DNA of 11,710 nt from Paludibacter sp. (GTDB taxonomy: Bacteria > Bacteroidota > Bacteroidia > Bacteroidales > Paludibacteraceae). The position numbers and the translations under genes were made by a program. The notes beneath the pieces were generated by a model. That model was not told the DNA's origin and did not search any database. It saw only the letters and a list, made by a program, of their open reading frames with translations. The stretch is from contig JAQTOL010000054.1 in assembly GCA_028748945.1 (NCBI GenBank), positions 1 to 11,710 on the forward strand, given 5' to 3'. This document shows, in pieces, positions 6,099 to 11,710 of this stretch. How positions within the stretch are numbered: position 1 is the stretch's first letter; each line of letters starts with the position of its first letter.

Positions 6099-6506
6099 TT
6101 AATATGTTTCATTGATGATTTGTGCAAGATTCCTTTTTTTCAGAATTTTACAAAATTCTTCTCTAAATTCGTTCCAATAGTTTTTAGCTTTGCACTCATG
6201 AGTAGATCTTTCGCAAAATCCGCAATTATTTATACATTCAATAATGGATATTTGCTCAAAAGCAGTAAATATATCAAACATACTAATATCTTCAATTGGA
6301 CGCGTCAATATATAACCGCTTCCTTTACCTTTGGAATTGGCAATTAAATTCTTTAATTTTAAAGCAGATATTATTGGATCAAGGTATTTCAATGAAATAT
6401 TTTGATTCTTTGCAATGTCTTTTTGCAACATACCATTGGGTTCTGTTGAACTCGCAATTTCAATCATAGTTCGCAGACCGTACCGAACTTTTGAATTTAT
6501 CCTCAT
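6099..6506 (-). CDS. Rrf2-family transcriptional regulator, probably Fe-S type (copy 2)
   Basis: A 135-residue Rrf2 regulator, about 71% identical by eye (96 of 135 positions, no gaps) to the protein at 5069-5512. The start is the ATG 6506-6504; the frame continues to 6548 but that passes the -7 box. Features: RYGLRTMIEIA, helix-turn-helix QKDIAKNQNISLKYLDPII, wing KGKGSGYILTRP, cysteines 91, 95, 98 and 105. Cys91, 98 and 105 align with copy 1, while the fourth Cys is shifted by one residue (95 instead of 96). It is 12 residues shorter than copy 1: a TAA stands where copy 1 has TAT, and resemblance continues briefly beyond the stop. The near-identical helix-turn-helix suggests both bind the same operator, and a copy of that operator lies in its promoter. 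It is a tandem duplicate with the promoter included. Confidence 0.92.
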   Translation of the reverse strand: MRINSKVRYGLRTMIEIASSTEPNGMLQKDIAKNQNISLKYLDPIISALKLKNLIANSKGKGSGYILTRPIEDISMFDIFTAFEQISIIECINNCGFCERSTHECKAKNYWNEFREEFCKILKKRNLAQIINETY

Positions 6507-6525
6507 GATTAGTGAATTATTTCTG

Positions 6526-6533
6526 CAAATATA
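6526..6533 (-). promoter_or_regulatory. -7 box of rrf2 copy 2
   Basis: TATATTTG on the minus strand, a full TAnnTTTG match, 19 bp upstream of the ATG. Spacing and flanking bases (GCAGAA) are the same as before rrf2 copy 1. Confidence 0.65.
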
Positions 6534-6547
6534 GCTTAAATATACCA

Positions 6548-6568
6548 ATACTATTCCACAAATAGTAC
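6548..6568. promoter_or_regulatory. Predicted Rrf2 operator in the rrf2 copy 2 promoter
   Basis: ATACTA-TTCCACAAA-TAGTAC: arms match the yceI operators except for the last base, with the same 9-bp spacer length but a different spacer sequence. It lies 14 bp upstream of the -7 box, exactly as in copy 1. Conserved arms around a diverged spacer are what a dimer-binding site would show. Confidence 0.65.
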
Positions 6569-6866
6569 AATATTTCTAAATTTAATTTTATTCAACATTA
6601 TAATACTGATTGAGAGCAACTTCTTACTTCATTCAAAGCTGATTTACTTTTGTTTACAAACCACTACAAACCATTTTCTGAGGAAAGGTTTAATCCAAAA
6701 ATAAAAATCATATTTAATTAACATTAGGAGGGTACTATTATTATATAAATACAGTAAATAATAGATATACAATAGAATATCTTAAATATAATCATCAAAG
6801 ACACTAACGTTTTATTCAAATTAAAATTTGAATCATGATCAATATATTTTAAACTTTAAACTAAAT
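6569..6866. other. Intergenic stretch between the ompA gene and rrf2 copy 2
   Basis: About 300 bp, very AT-rich. It holds an AT-only-looking palindrome ATTCAAATT-AA-AATTTGAAT (6814-6833), 34 bp after the ompA-family stop, without a T tract. It also holds a 10-base imperfect direct repeat (acaaaccact / acaaaccatt, 6656-6675). No convincing terminator, promoter or gene is seen. Confidence 0.5.
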
Positions 6867-9116
6867 TTATCTACATTCTTCAAAAAAATTCTTTGGCAAA
6901 GCAGATCTTTTGACAGCCTCTCCTTCTTTATATTTGTCCGGATTGATATTTGTGGTGACTTTTTGGGGAGTTGTATAGCCGGTCACTTTAACTTCAGTTC
7001 TTCGGTTAGCCTGATGTTCCTCTTCGCTACATGGGACTCCGTCCGAACAACGATTCAACAATTGAGATTCACCATAACCTTTGGCCGTTATTCGTTTTGA
7101 ATTTATTCCATGCTGAATAAGGTAATCTACTGCAGATTCGGCTCGGTGCTGCGACAATTTCTGGTTATATTTGGTCGAACCACGAGAATCGGTATGAGAT
7201 CCTAATTCAACTGTAATTGGTTGTTCATTTAAAACCATGATAAGACTATCTAAAATGGGCATTGCATCTGGGCGAATGTTCCACTTGTCAAAATCATAAT
7301 GTATATTACTTAACTTCCAGACAAATCCAATCTTAAATTTATCAAGTAATAAATTTCGGGGAGAATTTTGGATAGTATCCTCCGGTTGAGGTTCGTATTT
7401 TATATTTGATGATAAACAATCACTTAAGTGTTTTTTATCCACTGCTTTAATTATTACTTTACTGGTTGTAAGGACAGGGAAATGGTACTTACCATTTTGA
7501 TCGGTTTTGGCAATGTAAACGGTATCTTCACTTATATTATATAAAAAAATGGTAGCTCCGGCAATTGGTTTTAATGATTGTTTTTCAAAAACATAACCAT
7601 CAATAAATGATTTCTTTGGAAGTTTCGGTATTTTATTCGGAAAATTAGTAAAACAATAGATATTATCATTGTAGTTCAACCGATCGGAAGTAAAAAAACC
7701 TTTTAAACCTGTAGAATCTTGTTCTGTCCATCCGAAATCATCAGCGGAACTATTGATCGGATAACTTATATGTTCGACTTTCCCATTTCCTGAAATAGCT
7801 TCATGCAAAGGAATACGAAAAATATCCAAACCTCCCAATCCGGGTATATTATCGCTGCTGAAATACAAGATACCATTTGCTGTGATAGATGGGAAAACAT
7901 CATTTCCAATGGTATTAACATTATCACCAAGAGCCTTTAGTGAATCCCATGGCTGATTAATATCTTTACGTTGTGAAAAATACAAATCAAAATTTCCTTT
8001 GTCCCCTTTTTTATCACTGGTACAAACCATGATTGTTCCTTCGGAATTAACTGCCGGGTGCATAACTGAATAGGAGTTAGCATCCCCAAAAGGCAATTTG
8101 ACTAACTTTGAAATACCGGCTGAGGTATAAAGACCTTCCATAAGACAAATTCGATTGACCCCTTTCTTATCGGCTGTTGGATAATTTGTAGAAAAATAGA
8201 TATGATTATTTTTATCAACGGAAATCTCACCCATATTAAATTTAAAATTATCAAGTCCTTTAATCAGCTCACCAATGGGGCTTAAATCAGCTTTTACTGA
8301 AGACTCTTTAATAAATTTACGATAAGCTTTATCCAAAGATTTGTTATCTCCACAATCGTAAATACCGGCCAGCTTTTTGGTCTTATTTCCCGATTTTTTT
8401 TTATTGGAAGTTTTTAAATCCAATTGATAAAAAGATGGAATGCTATCGACATCTGAAACAGGGATTTTCCACAAATGGGCATAATTATCACCGTCCCATC
8501 CATAAGATCTCTTTTTTATAATAAGAGGTTTGTTGCTAGTGAAAAACAGAGTATTACCAGCAATAAACGGTGAAAAGTCCCTGTAAGAAGAATTGATATT
8601 CAGAAAACCAATTTTCCAGCTGAGGGAATCTTGCTTCATTTTATTTATAGAATCCGACTCATTGTAAAAATCTGCCTTCAATCGGTAACCAGTCACTCCA
8701 TTTAGCCATTGTGCCGCTTGTTTATATTGCCCGTTGCGTGCATGAAGTTCGGCAATCCTAATTTTATCTTTCTGATTTACAGATCGATTTATGCTGTTAT
8801 AGTTGAGCAGGTAAACCGTCAAAGCTCTATCGTATTCTCTCATTTGCCAATAACAATCGGCTAATTTCGGAAGAATTTCCCGTTGTGAATTAGGGGAAAA
8901 CTTCAAATAATTTTCATAATACTCAGCTGCAACAGCATATTTTGAATTCTGGTAGGCAATGTCTGCCTTTGTTAATAATATGCTATACTTTATTTCTTCA
9001 GTTTTATTACTATTAGTCATGGCATAGGATAACCCAATGTTTATTAATAAACAAATTACCAAAGCTCTTTTTATAATAATTGTATGTTTCATTTTAGCAT
9101 AGCCATTTTTATTCAT
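6867..9116 (-). CDS. OmpA-family protein with TPR, beta-propeller and CRD domains (PorE-like, T9SS-associated)
   Basis: 749 residues with four visible parts. After the signal peptide (about 1-32, ending LSYA) comes a TPR-like helical region at about 45-165 (AYQNSKYAVAAEYYENYL, CYWQMREYDRALTVYL). Next is a WD40/TolB-like propeller at about 170-490 with repeated blades such as FSPFIAGNTLFFTS, HIYFSTNYP, FPSITANGILYFSS and GLDIFRIP. A carboxypeptidase-regulatory-like beta domain follows at about 505-565 (IDGYVFEKQSLKPIAGATI). An OmpA C-terminal peptidoglycan-binding domain spans about 601-713, with Asp643 in SHTDSRG and Arg705/706 in ANRRTEVKV, the residues expected to hold diaminopimelate. The order matches PorE of Porphyromonas and related T9SS-linked proteins. 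Its ATG overlaps the stop of the PorP/SprF gene (TAATG), so the two are translationally coupled. Likely role: anchoring an outer-membrane T9SS or adhesin complex to peptidoglycan. A 36-residue tail follows the OmpA domain. A Met at residue 9 is an alternative start. Confidence 0.92.
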   Translation of the reverse strand: MNKNGYAKMKHTIIIKRALVICLLINIGLSYAMTNSNKTEEIKYSILLTKADIAYQNSKYAVAAEYYENYLKFSPNSQREILPKLADCYWQMREYDRALTVYLLNYNSINRSVNQKDKIRIAELHARNGQYKQAAQWLNGVTGYRLKADFYNESDSINKMKQDSLSWKIGFLNINSSYRDFSPFIAGNTLFFTSNKPLIIKKRSYGWDGDNYAHLWKIPVSDVDSIPSFYQLDLKTSNKKKSGNKTKKLAGIYDCGDNKSLDKAYRKFIKESSVKADLSPIGELIKGLDNFKFNMGEISVDKNNHIYFSTNYPTADKKGVNRICLMEGLYTSAGISKLVKLPFGDANSYSVMHPAVNSEGTIMVCTSDKKGDKGNFDLYFSQRKDINQPWDSLKALGDNVNTIGNDVFPSITANGILYFSSDNIPGLGGLDIFRIPLHEAISGNGKVEHISYPINSSADDFGWTEQDSTGLKGFFTSDRLNYNDNIYCFTNFPNKIPKLPKKSFIDGYVFEKQSLKPIAGATIFLYNISEDTVYIAKTDQNGKYHFPVLTTSKVIIKAVDKKHLSDCLSSNIKYEPQPEDTIQNSPRNLLLDKFKIGFVWKLSNIHYDFDKWNIRPDAMPILDSLIMVLNEQPITVELGSHTDSRGSTKYNQKLSQHRAESAVDYLIQHGINSKRITAKGYGESQLLNRCSDGVPCSEEEHQANRRTEVKVTGYTTPQKVTTNINPDKYKEGEAVKRSALPKNFFEECR

Positions 9117-10075
9117 TAATAGTAACGAGGCGATAAAATGCGTTGATTTTTTTTAGTACAAAATTCATATCTCAACATTAATTCATGTGTCCCTTTATTG
9201 AAAGGTTTAAGATTGGAGATGGTGTAATCGTAAGCATATCCAAGTCGAAACTCAGGAGCAATTTGGATTTCAAACATTCCTACTAATGCATCACCGGTAC
9301 GATAACTAACTCCTAATCCAATAATATTCTGTATCCATGCATTCAAATTAAAATCATATTCGAGCGGTGCTCCTTTTACAGCTTTCATTAATACAGAAGG
9401 TTTAAAAACAAAAATGTCGGACATTTTGAAAATGTATCCACCTGTCAGAAAGTAATGATTATTTGCACCGATAGTACTTTGTTCATTATTGGCATTTATT
9501 TTTGTGTTCAATAAAGCCGGAGCCGAAAGACTCAAATACCAGTTGTCGGTGGCATATAAAATTCCAAATCCAGCTGAAGGAAGTATTCCATTGACATCTT
9601 CTTTAAATACAGGATCACTACCCACAGTAGTCAACAAATCTGAGAAAGTAGTACGGTAATTTAAAACTCCAGCACTCAACCCTAAAGATAAGAATGATTT
9701 TTGGAAAGGAATACGATATGAATAGAATGCCTGGATTCCGGTTGTATTCTCAATTCCTAATTGATCATTATAAATTTGCAATCCAAATCCAACATTGCTT
9801 TGGTCTGCGCGATTATCCCATGACAAAGACGCTGTTGATGGAGCTCCTTCAATTCCTATCCACTGTTTTCGATACAAAGTAGTAATATTATTTGTAGCAC
9901 GATTTCCTGCATAAGCAGGATTAATGTGTATCAAATTAAACATATACTGTGAAAACATGGGTTCTTGTTGTGCTTTGACTGAATTAACAACAAACACTAG
10001 GCAGAAGAAAAATATCCATCGAATTTTCGAAAGATAAGACCTTTTCTGCAAGTTTGTTATAATGCACGTTATCAT
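9116..10075 (-). CDS. PorP/SprF-family type IX secretion outer-membrane protein
   Basis: 319 residues from the ATG 10075-10073; the frame runs on to a TTG at 10102, but ATG is preferred. The signal peptide has a long n-region and a core IFFFCLVFVV with cleavage after VKA (A35). The mature protein opens with the family's signature QQEPMFSQYMFN...INPAYAGN and continues as a beta-barrel (TLYRKQWIGIEGAP, SLSWD, GFGLQIYNDQLGIENT, LSLGLSAGVLNY, AGFGILYATDNWYLSLSAP, RLGYAYDYTISNL). PorP/SprF proteins are outer-membrane T9SS components. SprF of Flavobacterium is needed specifically for secretion of the adhesin SprB, and relatives are usually coded beside adhesins with a type B sorting domain. That is the case here: the adhesin ends 63 bp upstream with no terminator. 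The stop overlaps the ATG of the following OmpA-family gene by one base. It is therefore best read as an SprF-type partner for this adhesin rather than the general PorP. Confidence 0.92.
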   Translation of the reverse strand: MITCIITNLQKRSYLSKIRWIFFFCLVFVVNSVKAQQEPMFSQYMFNLIHINPAYAGNRATNNITTLYRKQWIGIEGAPSTASLSWDNRADQSNVGFGLQIYNDQLGIENTTGIQAFYSYRIPFQKSFLSLGLSAGVLNYRTTFSDLLTTVGSDPVFKEDVNGILPSAGFGILYATDNWYLSLSAPALLNTKINANNEQSTIGANNHYFLTGGYIFKMSDIFVFKPSVLMKAVKGAPLEYDFNLNAWIQNIIGLGVSYRTGDALVGMFEIQIAPEFRLGYAYDYTISNLKPFNKGTHELMLRYEFCTKKNQRILSPRYY

Positions 10076-10138
10076 CAAATTATGTATTATTTTGTTATAC
10101 AACTTTTCAAATTATAGTAATAAGAAACAAATTTCCTT

Positions 10139-11710
10139 TTATCGCCGTAATGTTATATATTTTAAACCTTTAAGTACAATTTCTCCAGAGGAAGCATTTA
10201 GTTCCTTATAACTGCAATAATAGGTTCCATCAGGTAAATCTTTTCCTAAAAAATTACCTGTCCCTTTTCCATCCCAATCATTTTGATAGTCAGAACTTTT
10301 ATAAACCGAATTGCCCCAGCGATTAAATATCTCAATTTCAATTTTTGTGTTAACAGGGTGTCTGATTTCAAATAAATCATTAAAACCATCTCTATTGGGA
10401 GTAAATGCATCCGGAATAAAAAATTCGAAAGGTACCAGTTCAGCTGTTGAAGTATTATTTACAAGAGTAGCTTCTACTTCATCACATTTAATTACAGCTG
10501 TCATTGTATAGCTTCCATTTGCATTGACTGTTGCTGTTATAGTTAGAGTTTCAGTGGCGCCATTAATCATGTTGCCAATTGTCCACAAACCTATTATTGG
10601 GTCGTAGGTTCCAATCGTGTTTGATGTTGAAACAAAAGTGAAACCACTTGGCAATTTGACATCCACAGAAGTTCCGGTGGCATTATCGGGACCATTATTC
10701 GTTGCAACAATGCTGAATATTACGGTTTGCCCGATTGTTACAGTTGAAGCATTAACTGTTTCCACTACAACTAAATCAATATTGTTACAAGTGGGCGCAA
10801 CAAGAATTTCAGAAGTAGCAACAGAATTACAGCCACCAATGCTTTTTATAATCACATGGTAATTTCCGGGAACTAATCCGGATTTTATATAGCCGGTTTG
10901 AAAAGTGACTCCATTATCAAAGCTGTAAGTATCAGTTGCATTTTGAAGAGTAACTGTGATTGTCCCTGTTCCTACAGCACAGTTTGGTTGTGTGACAGAA
11001 ACAACAGGAGCATTAGGAGTCAGCGGTTGAGCAGCAATAACAATATCAGCAGTTAAAGCAGAAACACATCCGGTTGAATTGGTGACACTGTAATTATAAG
11101 TTCCTGCAGTTAAACCTGAAATAGTTGTACTGGAGGTTGAACCGGTAATTGCTCCGGGATTAATGGTCCAGTTTCCACTCGGCAAACCGTTTAGAACTAC
11201 ATTTCCGGTTGCTGTTGAGCAAGTTGGTTGCGTAATTGTTCCGACAATTGGTGTTACAGGAGTGTTTGGAAGAGTATTAATTGTTGCAGAAGTTACAGCA
11301 GAATTACAGCCACCAATGCTTTTTATAATCACATGGTAATTTCCGGGAACTAATCCGGATTTTATATTGCCGGTTTGAAAAGTGACTCCATTATCAAAGC
11401 TGTAAGTATCAGTTGCATTTTGAAGAGTAACAGTGATTGTCCCTGTTCCTACAGCACAGCTTGGTTGTGTGACAGAAACAACAGGAGCATTAGGAGTCAG
11501 CGGTTGAGCAGCAATAACAATATCAGCAGTTAAAGCAGAAACACATCCGGTTGAATTGGTGACACTGTAATTATAAGTTCCTGCAGTTAAACCTGAAATA
11601 GTTGTACTGGAGGTTGAACCGGTAATTGCTCCGGGATTAATGGTCCAGTTTCCACTCGGCAAACCGTTTAGAACTACATTTCCGGTTGCTGTTGAGCAAG
11701 TTGGTTGCGT
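10139..11710 (-). CDS. Giant repetitive surface adhesin, C-terminal part, T9SS type B substrate (5' end outside window)
   Basis: The last 523 residues of a protein whose frame is open to the window edge; its start is not visible. Residues 1-308 are SprB-repeat-like beta modules of two alternating kinds. Each begins around TQPxC and ends around GLxxGxYxxxxxxxxGC, with one Cys near each end that may pair. About 309-426 is a DUF11-like domain (NNIDLVVVET, VTIGQTVIFSIVATNNGP, VDVKLPSGFTF). About 427-523 is a T9SS type B (gliding-motility-associated, CHU_C) sorting domain: FIPDAFTPNRDGFNDLFEI, IFNRWGNSVY, DWDGKG, LPDGTYYCSY, and the terminal GLKYITLRR. Such proteins are exported by the T9SS and kept at the surface as adhesins or gliding-type filaments. 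It is followed by PorP/SprF and OmpA-family genes, the usual partner cassette. The repeats are nearly identical at DNA level and appear less AT-rich than the surrounding spacers. Any gliding function is inferred only. Confidence 0.93.
   Translation of the reverse strand, partial: TQPTCSTATGNVVLNGLPSGNWTINPGAITGSTSSTTISGLTAGTYNYSVTNSTGCVSALTADIVIAAQPLTPNAPVVSVTQPSCAVGTGTITVTLQNATDTYSFDNGVTFQTGNIKSGLVPGNYHVIIKSIGGCNSAVTSATINTLPNTPVTPIVGTITQPTCSTATGNVVLNGLPSGNWTINPGAITGSTSSTTISGLTAGTYNYSVTNSTGCVSALTADIVIAAQPLTPNAPVVSVTQPNCAVGTGTITVTLQNATDTYSFDNGVTFQTGYIKSGLVPGNYHVIIKSIGGCNSVATSEILVAPTCNNIDLVVVETVNASTVTIGQTVIFSIVATNNGPDNATGTSVDVKLPSGFTFVSTSNTIGTYDPIIGLWTIGNMINGATETLTITATVNANGSYTMTAVIKCDEVEATLVNNTSTAELVPFEFFIPDAFTPNRDGFNDLFEIRHPVNTKIEIEIFNRWGNSVYKSSDYQNDWDGKGTGNFLGKDLPDGTYYCSYKELNASSGEIVLKGLKYITLRR
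10823..11299. repeat. 477-bp coding tandem repeat, complete copy
   Basis: One full period (477 bp, 159 codons, in frame) of the adhesin repeat, coding for two different SprB-like modules. It is aligned without gaps to the next copy at an offset of 477; the bases just below 10823 diverge, marking the end of the homogenised block. Confidence 0.92.
11300..11710. repeat. 477-bp coding tandem repeat, copy cut by window edge
   Basis: The first 411 bp of the next period. By eye it differs from the complete copy at three positions only: 10891/11368 (Tyr/Asn), 10955/11432 (silent) and 10983/11460 (Asn/Ser). More copies probably follow outside the window. Confidence 0.92.

Noticed and set aside
6507..6548. 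Longer N-terminus of Rrf2 copy 2 (TTG at 6548)
   Set aside because: It would start in the operator, upstream of the -7 box; the ATG at 6506 gives the family N-terminus.
6731..6751. Fifth Rrf2 operator (GTACTA-N9-AAATAC)
   Set aside because: Only the left arm matches; the right arm agrees at three of six positions and no promoter lies beside it.
6814..6833. AT-rich palindrome as the terminator of the OmpA-family gene
   Set aside because: It is AT-rich (one G-C pair per arm) with a 2-nt loop and no T tract on the minus strand; too weak for an intrinsic terminator call.
10823..11710. CRISPR or mobile-element explanation for the long repeats
   Set aside because: The repeats are in frame within one protein, with SprB-like modules and no spacers, inverted ends or transposase.

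Overview
The window looks like a chromosomal stretch from an AT-rich Bacteroidota (Bacteroidetes) bacterium. The evidence is type IX secretion (T9SS) hallmarks, namely a type B C-terminal sorting domain, a PorP/SprF-family protein and an OmpA protein with propeller and carboxypeptidase-regulatory domains. Phylum-typical -7 boxes (TAnnTTTG) also sit before several genes. Order or genus cannot be fixed from the sequence. Every convincing gene is on the minus strand; the plus-strand open frames are shadows.

Read in transcription order (right to left). (1) 11710-6867: the 3' end of a large repetitive surface adhesin, with SprB-like modules in 477-bp near-identical repeats, a DUF11-like domain and a T9SS type B sorting domain. 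A PorP/SprF-family outer-membrane protein follows, then an OmpA-family protein whose ATG overlaps the preceding stop (TAATG). Together they form a recognisable T9SS adhesin / partner / cell-wall-anchor cassette. (2) 6506-5069: two tandemly duplicated Rrf2-family regulators, about 70% identical, each with a cysteine cluster suited to an Fe-S cluster. (3) 4876-2127: a YceI-family periplasmic protein, an outer-membrane beta-barrel protein, then a terminator and a second, divergent YceI-like protein with its own promoter and terminator. (4) 1861-1: two consecutive lipoprotein HlyD/RND-type adaptors of an efflux or export system, the second cut by the window edge.

The most interesting signal is a 21-bp inverted repeat, ATACTA-N9-TAGTAT, found four times. 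Two perfect copies lie 74 bp apart upstream of the first yceI gene and flank a good -7 box. One degenerate copy lies in each rrf2 promoter, in both cases exactly 14 bp upstream of the conserved -7 box. I infer that this is the operator of the Rrf2 pair. That would make the regulators auto- or cross-regulated and place the YceI/porin genes in their regulon. The physiological signal and the function of the YceI/porin unit cannot be read from the sequence.

Other notable points are an adhesin repeat array in a state of recent homogenisation, a terminator directly abutting a probably near-leaderless promoter, and a second Rrf2 paralogue that has lost its C-terminal tail through an in-frame stop.
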